From CAYNST01 sp964399955 (lineage in GTDB: Bacteria; Pseudomonadota; Gammaproteobacteria; Pseudomonadales; Cellvibrionaceae): DNA of 57,757 nucleotides. Positions within the stretch are counted from its first letter, which is position 1. Each line of letters starts with the position of its first letter. Below, piece by piece: positions 42,707-51,483 of this stretch. The DNA is taken from assembly GCA_964399955.1 (NCBI GenBank), contig CAYNST010000009.1, positions 1-57,757 of the forward strand, read 5' to 3'. Under the pieces are notes generated by a model. That model had not been told where the DNA came from and did no database searches. It saw only the letters and a list, made by a program, of their open reading frames with translations. Both the position numbers and the translations under genes were made by a program.

Positions 42707-43894
42707 CTATTTGCCGGCCGCCTCCTGCATGACCTTTTTGAAGTAGGCACCCTGTTCTGACGGTGTGAAGTTCCAGTCGTCAATCATCGTGGGTGACCAG
42801 TCCGGGTCAAATACCCAGGCGGTGTAAGAGATGCCCTTGCGTTTCATATATTCAATGATGCTGGGGCCGTAGGTGCCTTCGTCGTGAATTACCGGCACGT
42901 GCGCGCCGTAGCCGTCTTCCCGCACCCAGCCAAACTCGGTGGCAATCATGGGGTAGGTATCCGCCACATAACCCCAGGTGGGCTCCCAAGCCTTGAAGAA
43001 ATTTTCTTTGGTTTCTACTTTCAGGCGGGCTTTCTGGGGGTAGGGGTGAATGGCATAGGCAATGCCTGGGCGCTGCACTGGCTCTTTGGCGATTGGCGTG
43101 AGGTCATAACCCCAGTTGTACCCCGTCACCAGCGGAATCACGCGCTTGTCGTAGGTGTATATCAAGTCGATCAGTTCTTCCAGCATCACCCGCCAGGTTG
43201 ACCAACTGGCTTTGCCCAAAGAGTAAGCACCGGTACCGATGTAATCATGGGTGGGTTCGTTGAACAGTTCATAAACAGCAACGGTGGGCACATTCCGGTA
43301 TCTCAAGGCCACATCACGCCAGAAACGTGTGGTTTCCGCGTAGGTGGTGACGTACATGGGGTGTTGGAACAGCTCGGCCTCCAGATTGCCAATGGAATGC
43401 CAGTCAATGATCAGGTACATATTCAGTTCGTTTGCCCAACGTACGGCTTCATCCAGGCGGTCGAAATACCAGTCTTTACCCTGTATGCGCCAGGCCAGGG
43501 GGTGGATGGGGATTCGCACCGTGTTGACGCCCCAGCGGTCCAGTTCCTGAAAAAGGGCTTGGTTCCAGCGATCCTCGCCACTTAGTTTGTCCGGATCCGC
43601 AATGTTGACGCCACGGAAGATGTACTCCGCGCCGGTGTCTGTGACAAAGCCTTTGCCTTCTACCTTGATGAAGCTCTGCTGTTTGTTCGCGAGGGTTTCG
43701 ACATCGAAGGAGTTAGGATAGGGGATGTTCCACCATTCGCGTTCTGATTCCTGTATGGCGGTAAAACCGTGGTTTTGATCCGGGTTTTGCGCTGAACGGC
43801 TGTTGTTTGCCTGGGGCGTACTGCAAGCACCAAGCAGTCCGCTAAGAGCCAGGACGGCTGCGGCCGTCGCCAGCGGCTTACTGAATAGTCTCAT
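42707..43894 (-). CDS. GH5-family glycoside hydrolase lipoprotein
   Basis: The gene encodes 395 aa. The signal peptide ends in a lipobox LGAC with Cys24, so it is a lipid-anchored envelope enzyme. The GH5 barrel is clear: WGVNTVRIPIHPLAW, LIIDWHS, acid/base Glu213 in YELFNEPTHD and nucleophile Glu320 in MIATEFGW, with AIHPYP between. The usual activity is endo-beta-1,4-glucanase or mannanase; which one cannot be told. There is no carbohydrate-binding module or Ser linker. Transcription reads away from a MITE-like element (copy C) ending 34 bp upstream of its start. Confidence 0.93.
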   Translation of the reverse strand: MRLFSKPLATAAAVLALSGLLGACSTPQANNSRSAQNPDQNHGFTAIQESEREWWNIPYPNSFDVETLANKQQSFIKVEGKGFVTDTGAEYIFRGVNIADPDKLSGEDRWNQALFQELDRWGVNTVRIPIHPLAWRIQGKDWYFDRLDEAVRWANELNMYLIIDWHSIGNLEAELFQHPMYVTTYAETTRFWRDVALRYRNVPTVAVYELFNEPTHDYIGTGAYSLGKASWSTWRVMLEELIDLIYTYDKRVIPLVTGYNWGYDLTPIAKEPVQRPGIAYAIHPYPQKARLKVETKENFFKAWEPTWGYVADTYPMIATEFGWVREDGYGAHVPVIHDEGTYGPSIIEYMKRKGISYTAWVFDPDWSPTMIDDWNFTPSEQGAYFKKVMQEAAGK

Positions 43895-43927
43895 TCGGTT
43901 AGATTCCTCTATTATTGATGGTTTTTA

Positions 43928-44069
43928 GTAACTATTCGGCCCACGCCCGAATTTGCTCATGGCTGTGTAAAAAATGGTCATTTATACGTGTAAACAAACA
44001 TTTTTCGCCTTGCTCTGCTCAAATTCGGACACAATCTGAACAGTCACCTTTTTTGAGCTGAATAGTTAC
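43928..44069 (-). mobile_element. MITE-like element, copy C (142 bp, 8-bp target duplication)
   Basis: It is inverted relative to copy A. GTAACTATTCGGCCCA begins it on the plus strand and TGAGCTGAATAGTTAC (44054-44069) ends it. Perfect direct repeats GGTTTTTA flank it at 43920-43927 and 44070-44077. It shares AGCAAGGCGAAAAATGT, GTGACTGTTC and GAGCAAATTCGGGCGTG with copy A in reverse complement. It lies in the promoter region of the GH5 gene, whose start is at 43894. Confidence 0.85.
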
Positions 44070-44077
44070 GGTTTTTA

Positions 44078-44384
44078 TTGGTGTGTCGGGTATCTCGAGA
44101 ACTCTTCAGGCGGGTCATGGAACCGCTCGGGAGGGTTATGATGCCACCATTGTACTGGGTGTGGGGGCTGTTTCAATCCCAAGGGCGCAGAACCGTGCTG
44201 GTGGAAGACTGGTTCAGCGGTCTGGCCCCGGAAACCGCTGATTAACGGCAACCTTGGTAGTGCTCCTGTCAAGGCTGGGACGCAAGGCTTGGGCGGTTGC
44301 ACGCTCTGGGCTTGCTCGCGCTGCCCCTGCGGTTGAGGTGCAGCAGAGGTTAAAAGCGAACTGCGCGCCCGAGAATTGCTCCCA
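44078..44384. other. Intergenic region between copy C and the DGPF gene
   Basis: About 300 bp. A 42-codon plus-strand frame (44117-44245) with a poor ribosome site, and a Pro/Arg-rich minus frame overlapping the DGPF gene, both look spurious. Nothing else is seen apart from likely promoter space. Confidence 0.4.
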
Positions 44385-44735
44385 CTAGTCCTCGACTTGC
44401 AAGCGGCGCACAGGCCGCACTTCAATGCTTCCCACCCGGGCCGGCGGTATGTCTGCGGCAATTTTTAATGCCTGGTCCAGGTCGGCTGCGTCTATCAGGT
44501 AAAAGCCTGCCAGTTGTTCTTTGGTTTCGGCAAATGGGCCATCGGTAAGGTGCACCTCGCCGCCTCGTAGCCTTACCGTGGTAGCGGTTGCCACCGGCTG
44601 CAGTGCTTCACCGGCCAGCAAGCGGCCCGCGTCTGCCAGTGCGTTGGCATAGGCGAAACATTCGGCGTCCCTGGGGCTGCTGGGCAGATCGTGCAGCTTG
44701 GATTCGTCACTGTATACAAGACATAGGTATTTCAT
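44385..44735 (-). CDS. YCII/DGPF-domain protein
   Basis: The gene encodes 116 aa, with the signature TDGPFAETKEQLAGFYLID (about 67-85) and MKYLCLVYSDESKLH at the start. A perfect GGAGG sits 5 bp before ATG 44735; longer upstream frames ignore it. DGPF proteins are habitually encoded next to ECF42-type sigma factors, as here, where the sigma gene lies directly upstream on the same strand (78 bp apart). They are thought to be part of that regulon, but their activity is not established. It is distinct from the YciI gene at 14200, although of the same fold. Confidence 0.9.
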   Translation of the reverse strand: MKYLCLVYSDESKLHDLPSSPRDAECFAYANALADAGRLLAGEALQPVATATTVRLRGGEVHLTDGPFAETKEQLAGFYLIDAADLDQALKIAADIPPARVGSIEVRPVRRLQVED

Positions 44736-44813
44736 TTGGCCTCCGTGAGCCACTTCAGTTAGATGAGCCTGCACCCTTGGTCGATGCACGGCTGCGGCAT
44801 TCGACAAACTCAA

Positions 44814-46070
44814 TCAATCCGCTGGCAGATCAACAAGCGCGTCCAGTCTGCGCTGCAAAAATCGACGTTCCGGTTCCTGTAGCGTCTTCGAAATGGCAAG
44901 GCGGTAACACTGAGCCGCTTCCTCCGTACGACTCAGGCGGCTCAGCAAATCGGCCCGGGCGGCGTACAGGAGGTAATAGTCCTGCAGCGAGGACGCAAGC
45001 TCCGGGCAATCCAGCAACAGCAGCCCGGCTTCCGGTCCGTGGTGCATGGCAATGGCGACGGCGCGATTCAACGCAACCACAGGTGAGGGATTTATTCCCT
45101 GAAGCACTCCGTAGAGGCCGACAATTTGTGCCCAATCAGTCCGGTCGGCGGTGGGGGCCTCTGCATGTACTGCGGCTATGGCAGCCTGCAAGGTGTAAAT
45201 GCTGTATCGCCCAGAGCGCAACGAGGTCTCGATCAATGCCGCCGCCTCGGCGATCATCGGCCGGTCCCAAAGGTTGCGGTCCTGCTCATCAAGCCGAACA
45301 AGCTCGCCGTCGCCGGTTGTGCGGGCGGCAAAACGCGAATGATGCATTAACATCAATGCCAGCAGGCCAGCCACCTCCGGCTCGGGCAGCAGTTCCATCA
45401 GTAGGCGGGCCAGGCGAACGGCTTCCTGGCAGAGAGCGGGCCGAATGAGGTCTGCGCCGGACGAGGCATTGTACCCCTCGTTGAAAATCAAATAGATAAC
45501 CTGGAGAACCCCCTGAAGACGCTCCGCCAGATCCTGCGTGGCGGGTACGGAATAGGGGATGCAGGCCGCTCGTATCTTGCGCTTGGCTCGTACGATACGC
45601 TGCGCCACGGTGGCAGTGGCGGTAAGAAATGCACGGGCAATCTCCTCCGTACTCAGGTCACAGACCTCTCGCAGGGTAAGGGCTATCCGCGCTTCGGGTG
45701 CAAGGCTTGGGTGGCAGCAGGTAAATATCAGCCGCAAACGGTCGTCCCCTATACCGTCTTCATCAGCCAAATCCGCTTCAGGCACCTCTGCACAATGCCG
45801 TGCCAGCTCATCTTGCACCCGCTCATCGCGCGTTCGGCGTCGCAACTGGTCAATGGCTTTGAAGCGACCGGCCGACACCAACCAGGCGCGCGGGTTTTGC
45901 GGCAATCCCTCCTTGGGCCACTGGATGACAGCGGCGGCAAACGCCTCTTGCAAAGCTTCTTCTGCCAGGTCAAAACAACCCAACAGACGAATCAAGGTGG
46001 CCAGCACCCGGCGCGACTCGCCTTGATAAATCAGCGCAATGCGCTCCTGATCTACAGTTGCTATTTGCAT
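44814..46070 (-). CDS. ECF sigma factor with C-terminal extension (ECF42-type)
   Basis: The gene encodes 418 aa. An N-terminal sigma-70 region 2 (ALIYQGESRRVLATLIRLLG, AEEALQEAFAAAVIQWP, WLVSAGRFKAIDQLRRR) and region 4 (LTLREVCDLSTEEIARAFL) are followed by a ~230-residue helical, TPR-like extension (IYLIFNEGYNASSGADLIRP, YSIYTLQAAIAAVHAEAP, AVALNRAVAIAM-like). This layout and the DGPF gene downstream identify the ECF42 group, in which the extension replaces an anti-sigma factor. Start 46070 gives the normal N-terminus; the frame continues to 46307 without homology. Confidence 0.92.
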   Translation of the reverse strand: MQIATVDQERIALIYQGESRRVLATLIRLLGCFDLAEEALQEAFAAAVIQWPKEGLPQNPRAWLVSAGRFKAIDQLRRRTRDERVQDELARHCAEVPEADLADEDGIGDDRLRLIFTCCHPSLAPEARIALTLREVCDLSTEEIARAFLTATATVAQRIVRAKRKIRAACIPYSVPATQDLAERLQGVLQVIYLIFNEGYNASSGADLIRPALCQEAVRLARLLMELLPEPEVAGLLALMLMHHSRFAARTTGDGELVRLDEQDRNLWDRPMIAEAAALIETSLRSGRYSIYTLQAAIAAVHAEAPTADRTDWAQIVGLYGVLQGINPSPVVALNRAVAIAMHHGPEAGLLLLDCPELASSLQDYYLLYAARADLLSRLSRTEEAAQCYRLAISKTLQEPERRFLQRRLDALVDLPAD

Positions 46071-46320
46071 GCTTGCTATCCCAGAAAATTTGCGCGGCCA
46101 GCTCCGGGAGCTGGTCGCGTTGCATGATACTATCAGTGTCCAACTGAGCAAAAGTTGGCGCCATGGCGCTTCAGGATAGCGGTGGTCCATGACGGATCTA
46201 CGGAGAGTCCGCGGCCTGGTCGGCAAGTCGGCGGCTGGCACTGTTGCGCCGCAAAATCCCCACATCTGTCGGAGTAGTGGTCTAACCTTACCTAGAGTTT
46301 TTGGCAATAAGGCTTGTAAA

Positions 46321-47271
46321 TTGAAGCGATATCTCTACTTAGGGCTGCTGCTTGGCAGTTTGTGCTGGGGGCGGGTGGCAGCGGAGGTCGTGCGTGACCC
46401 CGAGGTGCTGAGGTTGGCGTCGGTCAGTGCCGCCGTATATAAGCTTGGTGCGGAGGAGCCTGTTTACCTTAAACGCGGTGACTGGATCATGCCTATCGCC
46501 TCACTCACCAAATTGATGACAGCGCTGGTTGTAGTGGAATCTGGCGCCGCTTTGGATGAGTGGCTTCCGGTAGTAAAAAGAAATTATGCCGCGCCCGCCA
46601 ATGCCTATTCGCGCATTCGGCTGGGTTCCGAGGCCACTCGGCGGGATTTGCTGCACTTGGCGCTAATGTCTTCCGAGAACCGCGCTGCCTACCTGCTTGC
46701 CCGGCATCACCAGGAGGGCTACGCCGAATTCATTCAGGCAATGAACGACAAGGCCCGGCAATTGGGCATGACGCACTCCACCTTTGTAGATTCCACCGGT
46801 CTGTCTGACAGCAACGTATCCACCGCGCGCGACCTGGTTAAGCTGGCAAACGCCGCGTTTGCGCACCCTATCATCCGCGAGCTGTCTTCCAGCCCGGGCT
46901 ATTGGGCGCAGTTCCGCAAGCCCCGGTATGGCCTGCAGTATGGCAACACCAATCCTTTGGTTCACAGCGAGCGCTGGGGCGTGTCCTTGAGTAAGACCGG
47001 CTACCTTACAGCTTCCGGCCGCTGCCTGGTGATGGTCGCCAATGTGAATGGCGAGACCCAGGTGATCGTATTGTTGGATTCCCTGGGAACTCGGTCGCCA
47101 ATAGGTGATGCCGGCCGCATCCGCCGCTGGTTGGAAACCGGTGTTGGCAGCACAGTAGCCGGAGCCGCATCAGCCTACGAAAGAGACAAATCCGCCGCGC
47201 GACAGTTGGATGTGGGGCAGGCGGGCAAGTCACGAATACGACCAAAAACCGAACCCCTCACTCCACTTTGA
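46321..47271 (+). CDS. pbpG: D-alanyl-D-alanine endopeptidase, PBP7-like
   Basis: The gene encodes 316 aa. It has a signal peptide (KRYLYLGLLLGSLCWGRVAA) and a serine peptidase S11 domain with SLTK (Ser nucleophile about residue 62), SSEN (about 120) and SKTGY (about 225). PbpG cleaves cross-bridges in peptidoglycan. The start is read as TTG 46321, the only start that gives a standard signal peptide; AAGG lies upstream. Earlier in-frame starts from 46189 give an unlikely N-terminus. The C-terminal ~40 residues are basic and without family match. Confidence 0.9.
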   Translation: MKRYLYLGLLLGSLCWGRVAAEVVRDPEVLRLASVSAAVYKLGAEEPVYLKRGDWIMPIASLTKLMTALVVVESGAALDEWLPVVKRNYAAPANAYSRIRLGSEATRRDLLHLALMSSENRAAYLLARHHQEGYAEFIQAMNDKARQLGMTHSTFVDSTGLSDSNVSTARDLVKLANAAFAHPIIRELSSSPGYWAQFRKPRYGLQYGNTNPLVHSERWGVSLSKTGYLTASGRCLVMVANVNGETQVIVLLDSLGTRSPIGDAGRIRRWLETGVGSTVAGAASAYERDKSAARQLDVGQAGKSRIRPKTEPLTPL

Positions 47272-47442
47272 ACCAAGTTGGTCAACAAGTGATCTAAATA
47301 ACAACGCCCCTTTGGGCTGACGTCAAAATCTTTCTTCTGTTACCAATTTCAGCATACGGGTAGTCGCTGTGGAGTATTCCTGGCGCACTAGACCCGACAA
47401 CGCCGTTTAATGTTGTATGGCACAAATGGGGGAACCGCTTAC

Positions 47443-48609
47443 ATGAAACCTAATCTTCTTACCCACTTCGGAACCGGCTTTCTTTTACTGGGGTTCAGTG
47501 TCTCAGCTCTGGGTCACGGCCTTATGGTAGACCCACCTTCGCGCAACGCTCTCTGCGGTATGCTGGAAAAACCGGATGCGGCCAGTAGCCCGGCCTGCGT
47601 TGAAGCCTTTCAAGATGACCCCAATGGCGGTTATCAGTTTATGAGCGTGCTCACGCATGATATTGGCAGAAAAGGAGGCACCAGTGACAACGTTTGCGGT
47701 TTCGACAGTGAAACCTGGGGCGGCGACGCCACGCCTTGGGATACGGCCACCAATTGGCCGGCAACACAAATAAGTGGCGGTGAGATCGAGATTACCTGGG
47801 ATATTTCCTGGGGGCCGCACTTCGACGATTCGGAAGAATTCGTCTATTACATAACTCGCGCCGACTTTGAATTTGATCCCAATAGGCCTTTGACTTGGGC
47901 CGACTTTGAAGCCGAGCCGTTTTGTGACCTGGCGTATGCCGACAGCAACCCTACTGCCAATCCAAACGTGACTGCGGTTCCAGGGGAGGCTTTGTTCCAC
48001 ACTCGCTGTAACCTGCCTCAGCGGTCTGGCCATCACGTAATCTATGGGGAGTGGGGACGCAACCACTTTACCTATGAGCGCTTTCACGGTTGCGTTGATG
48101 TGGCGTTCGGTGGTGGCGGATCGCCAGTTCCGCCGTCCAGTTCGTCGTCCAGCAGTTCCAGTTCATCCAGTAGTTCTTCCAGTAGTTCGTCATCCAGCTC
48201 GTCCAGTTCCAGCAGTGGCGGCGAATCGGCCTCATCCAGCAGTTCGTCCAGTAGCTCATCAAGCAGCTCATCGGGTGCAACAGGCGGTGGCAACACGGGC
48301 TCCGCAGCAGCACATTGTGACCATGTTATTTCCAACGACTGGAATACCGGTTTTACCGGTGAGATTCGCATCACCAACACCGGTGAAACAGCCATTGAGG
48401 ACTGGGATCTAACTTGGGAATACACCGATGGTTCATCAGTCACTAGCAGTTGGAATGCCGAAGTTACGGGGAATAACCCCTATACGGCTGCAGGTCTCGG
48501 TTGGAACGCCATCATACTGCCGGGGCAAACCGTCGAGTTTGGTTTTCAAGGGAACAAAGGGAGCAGCACAGTCCCCTCTGCGATCATAACCGGTGCCATA
48601 TGTAATTAA
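47443..48609 (+). CDS. AA10 lytic polysaccharide monooxygenase with poly-Ser linker and CBM2
   Basis: The gene encodes 388 aa. The signal peptide ends so that the mature protein starts at His25 (HGLMVDPPSR), the N-terminal copper-brace His. The second brace His is 197 or 198 in PQRSGHHVIYGEWG, followed by FHGCVDVAF. A Ser-rich linker spans about 232-290, interrupted by GGESA and GATGGG. A CBM2 with Cys pair and surface Trp residues (SNDWNTGF, TSSWNAEV, GLGWNAII) ends the protein. It would oxidise crystalline cellulose (or chitin) outside the cell with copper. GGGGGAACC precedes ATG 47443. Confidence 0.95.
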   Translation: MKPNLLTHFGTGFLLLGFSVSALGHGLMVDPPSRNALCGMLEKPDAASSPACVEAFQDDPNGGYQFMSVLTHDIGRKGGTSDNVCGFDSETWGGDATPWDTATNWPATQISGGEIEITWDISWGPHFDDSEEFVYYITRADFEFDPNRPLTWADFEAEPFCDLAYADSNPTANPNVTAVPGEALFHTRCNLPQRSGHHVIYGEWGRNHFTYERFHGCVDVAFGGGGSPVPPSSSSSSSSSSSSSSSSSSSSSSSSSSSGGESASSSSSSSSSSSSSSGATGGGNTGSAAAHCDHVISNDWNTGFTGEIRITNTGETAIEDWDLTWEYTDGSSVTSSWNAEVTGNNPYTAAGLGWNAIILPGQTVEFGFQGNKGSSTVPSAIITGAICN

Positions 48610-48623
48610 CCGGTACACGTGAA

Positions 48624-48638
48624 GGCCAGGGACTGGCC
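48624..48638 (+). terminator. Short stem-loop after the AA10 gene
   Basis: GGCCAG (48624-48629) pairs with CTGGCC (48633-48638) around a 3-nt loop, 15 bp after the stop. It has only a weak T-rich tail, so it is a minor candidate beside the stronger terminator at 48854. Confidence 0.35.
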
Positions 48639-48688
48639 CGTTCCGCCTCCCATCAAAGCAAAGGCCTCTGCTTAATTATCATCCGACC

Positions 48689-48829
48689 GTAGTTGTTCAA
48701 GCTGTTCGCAAATGGTCAAATTGCAAGCAGGTTGATGCAGTGAAATACTGAAAGTCCAGGTTCTGCAGGTGCAATTGGCCCACTGGTAACGCAGCGATGG
48801 ACAAATACGGGTTTAAATCGGATAGTTAC
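48689..48829 (+). mobile_element. MITE-like element, copy D (diverged)
   Basis: Starts GTAGTTGTTCAAGCTG and ends AATCGGATAGTTAC with internal ACGCAGCGATGGACAAATACGGG matching copy A. The length is 141 bp, as in copies A and B. Sequence drift is strong and no target duplication is left. It lies between the AA10 stop and the terminator at 48854. Confidence 0.55.
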
Positions 48830-48853
48830 CACTGTACCTGGTTTGCAGCCTCG

Positions 48854-48895
48854 AAGGCCCGCTCCGCCAAATTGGGAAGCGGGCCTTTGTTGTTC
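48854..48895 (+). terminator. Intrinsic terminator 3' of the AA10 gene
   Basis: AAGGCCCGCT (48854-48863) and AGCGGGCCTT (48878-48887) form a perfect 10-bp stem with a 14-nt loop, then TGTTGTTCT. It is 245 bp after the AA10 stop, with element D in between, so it is probably the original terminator of that gene. Confidence 0.7.
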
Positions 48896-48975
48896 TATGG
48901 GTTTCAAATGTGCCAGCGAATAGCCATACCGAGGTATGCTCGTATGTGTAGCAAGGGGGATGATAAAAAAATGAA

Positions 48976-49131
48976 GCCACTATTCAGCGGACGCCCAAGT
49001 TTGCACATAGTCGGGCTATAAAGAGCCCCCAGTTTGTGAGAAACAGGATGAACTCCCCTAGGGGCAGCGTCGGAGGGGGCAAAGCACAGGAAGTACGCGA
49101 TTTGAACAGTTAAGGCATGAGCTGCGTAATG
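48976..49131 (-). repeat. Possible degenerate fifth copy of the element
   Basis: CCACTATTCAGCGGACGCCC at the left and GATTTGAACAGTTAAGGCAT plus TGAGCTGCGTAAT at the right recall the ends and subterminal parts of copy C. The centre, including CCCCTAGGGG near 49055, is not alignable by eye. It is listed as a remnant candidate only. Confidence 0.35.
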
Positions 49132-49431
49132 AAACAATGAACAGGGCTTGGTCAGTTGGCGTTGAAAAATTTTTTGGGGCGCCGCCCGTCAGGCCGATCA
49201 TATACAGTGATTTGATGTAAGCTCTGCTACGCCGACAGGCTTGGCGTCATGCCCAGCTATTGGCGAACACTTGACAGAACGGCTGGCCCGTAGCAAGGCC
49301 GCCATAATAATAATTTTCAGCTGCAAGCCCCTTCCGACGACCCAGCTAGCAGGTTCCGGGTCCCGTCCGGTCCCACAGCAACCGCGGTTGCTGTGGCGTC
49401 TTGTAGCCGTTTGTTGTCTGAGGGCGTTTTC
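49132..49431. other. Upstream region of the symporter operon
   Basis: 300 bp with no gene. It should contain the promoter for the DUF4212-symporter pair. A poly-T run after GAAAAA near 49170 and AT-rich stretches near 49310 are visible, but no clear -35/-10 pair. Confidence 0.4.
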
Positions 49432-49695
49432 ATGAGCAAGAACAAAACCAACGACCAGATGTACTGGACTGCCAACCTGAGACTTATTTTTATTTGTCTG
49501 CTGGTCTGGGCCATGGTCTCCTACGGCTGTGCCATTTTGTTGCGGCCCTTGCTTATCGGCATCCCGGTGGGCGGCACGGACCTGGGGTTTTGGTTTGCAC
49601 AGCAAGGCTCGATACTGTCTTTCATTTTGCTGATCTTCTTCTATTCCTGGCGCATGAACAAGTTGGATAAAATCTTTGGCGTGGAAGAGGATTAG
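49432..49695 (+). CDS. DUF4212 small subunit of a sodium/solute symporter
   Basis: The gene encodes 87 aa with two transmembrane helices (LIFICLLVWAMVSYGCAILL and SILSFILLIFFYSWRM). This small membrane protein family is found directly upstream of VC2705-type sodium:solute symporters and probably assists or regulates them. TCTGAGGG precedes ATG 49432; a longer frame from 49393 lacks support. It is separated from the large subunit by 6 bp. Confidence 0.9.
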   Translation: MSKNKTNDQMYWTANLRLIFICLLVWAMVSYGCAILLRPLLIGIPVGGTDLGFWFAQQGSILSFILLIFFYSWRMNKLDKIFGVEED

Positions 49696-49701
49696 ACCCT
49701 C

Positions 49702-51468
49702 ATGAGTCAGTTTTCCATCAATTTGTTGTTTGTCGGTGCGTCTTTTGCGGTGTATATCGGCATAGCCGTGTGGGCCAGAGCCGGTTCCACCAAAGAATTC
49801 TATGTTGCCAGCGCGGGGGTGCACCCGGTTGCCAACGGCATGGCCACTGCGGCCGACTGGATGTCTGCGGCGTCGTTTATCTCCATGGCCGGTATGATTG
49901 CCGCCGGCGGTTACGCCAACTCCTCCTATCTGATGGGCTGGACCGGCGGCTATGTACTTTTGGCAATGCTGCTTGCACCCTATCTGCGGAAATTCGGCAA
50001 ATTTACAGTGCCGGAGTTTATCGGTGACCGCTTTTACAGCCGCGGGGCGCGGATTGTTGCGGTGGCGTGCCTGATCGTGGCTTCGACCACCTACGTGATT
50101 GGCCAAATGACCGGTGCCGGGGTGGCGTTTTCCCGGTTTTTGGAGGTAAGCAACAACCTGGGGTTGATGATTGCCGCAGTGGTGGTTTTTTTCTATGCCG
50201 TGTTGGGCGGTATGAAAGGTATAACCTACACCCAGGTGGCTCAATATGTAGTGCTGATCATTGCCTACACCATTCCGGCTGTATTTATCTCTCTGCAGCT
50301 AACCAACAACCCGATACCGCCCCTGGGGCTCTTCTCCACCCATACAGAATCCGGTATGCCTCTGCTGGCCACTCTTGATGCAATTGTTCGCGACCTCGGG
50401 TTTCAGGACTATACCGCCGATGTGTCCAACAAACTGAACATGGTATTGTTCACGCTTTCCTTGATGCTGGGCACAGCAGGTCTGCCCCACGTGATCATCC
50501 GCTTTTTCACCGTGCCAAAAGTAGCCGACGCACGCTGGTCCGCCGGCTGGGCTTTGGTGTTTATTGCCCTGTTGTACCTGACGGCGCCGGCCGTTGCCGC
50601 CATGGGGCGCTTGAATCTTTTGACCACCCTTTACCCTGCCGGTGCAGAGCAGCCGGCTTTGGAATACGCTGATCGGCCAGACTGGATTAAGACCTGGGAG
50701 ACCACCGGGCTGATTCAGTTTGAGGACAAAAATGCGGACGGCCGCATTCAGTTCTATAACGATGTGCCGGCCTTTCGCGAAACGGCAGAGCAGAGAGGCT
50801 GGGAAGGCAATGAGCTCACCGTCAACAACGACATACTGGTGCTGGCCAATCCGGAGATCGCCAATCTGCCCGGATGGGTGATTGGGCTTATTGCAGCCGG
50901 TGGGTTGGCGGCGGCTTTGTCCACGGCAGCAGGGTTGCTGCTGGCCATTTCTTCCTCGATCAGTCATGACTTGATCAAAGGTATGATCAATCCCGGCATT
51001 AGCGAGAAAGGTGAACTTTTGGCCGCCCGCGTCTCCATGGCCGTGGCCATAGTGGTAGCCACATGGCTGGGCATGAACCCGCCGGGCTTCGCCGCGCAGG
51101 TGGTGGCACTGGCCTTTGGTATTGCGGCGGCTTCCATCTTCCCGGCGCTGATCATGGGAATCTTCTCCAAGAGGGTGAACAGCTATGGCGCCATTGCTGG
51201 CATGATCTGCGGGTTCCTGGCCACCACTATTTACATCGCTCTGTATTTGGGCTGGTTCTTCCTGCCGGGCACGGCGCTCATAGCCAATACCTCGGACAAC
51301 TGGTTTTTGGGCATTTCCCCGCTGTCTTTCGGCGCGGTGGGCGCACTCATCAACTTTTGCGTCGCCTTTGGCGTTTCGGCCTTTACAGCCCGGCCCCCTT
51401 TGGAGATTCAGGATCTGGTTGAGAGTGTGAGATACCCTCGCGGCGCCGGCAAAGCGGTTGATCATTAA
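49702..51468 (+). CDS. Sodium:solute symporter (VC2705-like)
   Basis: The gene encodes 588 aa of SSS-family inner-membrane transporter with about 13 helices. Recognisable parts are STKEFYVASAGVHPVANGMA, AADWMSAASFISMAGMIAAGG and FTLSLMLGTAGLPHVIIRFF, with an insert (about 320-395) before the later helices, as in VC2705. Homologues move acetate or other short carboxylates with sodium, but the substrate here is unproved. The DUF4212 partner precedes it and a protein of unknown function follows 15 bp later. Confidence 0.94.
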   Translation: MSQFSINLLFVGASFAVYIGIAVWARAGSTKEFYVASAGVHPVANGMATAADWMSAASFISMAGMIAAGGYANSSYLMGWTGGYVLLAMLLAPYLRKFGKFTVPEFIGDRFYSRGARIVAVACLIVASTTYVIGQMTGAGVAFSRFLEVSNNLGLMIAAVVVFFYAVLGGMKGITYTQVAQYVVLIIAYTIPAVFISLQLTNNPIPPLGLFSTHTESGMPLLATLDAIVRDLGFQDYTADVSNKLNMVLFTLSLMLGTAGLPHVIIRFFTVPKVADARWSAGWALVFIALLYLTAPAVAAMGRLNLLTTLYPAGAEQPALEYADRPDWIKTWETTGLIQFEDKNADGRIQFYNDVPAFRETAEQRGWEGNELTVNNDILVLANPEIANLPGWVIGLIAAGGLAAALSTAAGLLLAISSSISHDLIKGMINPGISEKGELLAARVSMAVAIVVATWLGMNPPGFAAQVVALAFGIAAASIFPALIMGIFSKRVNSYGAIAGMICGFLATTIYIALYLGWFFLPGTALIANTSDNWFLGISPLSFGAVGALINFCVAFGVSAFTARPPLEIQDLVESVRYPRGAGKAVDH

Positions 51469-51483
51469 CAGGCGGCGGTTGCG

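Noticed and set aside
44117..44245. 42-codon frame next to element copy C
   Set aside because: Weak ribosome site and no recognisable features; kept only as a note.
48130..48280. Repetitive AGTTCGTCCAGC-type DNA as a CRISPR or tandem array
   Set aside because: It lies in frame inside the AA10 gene and encodes the Ser linker; there are no spacers.
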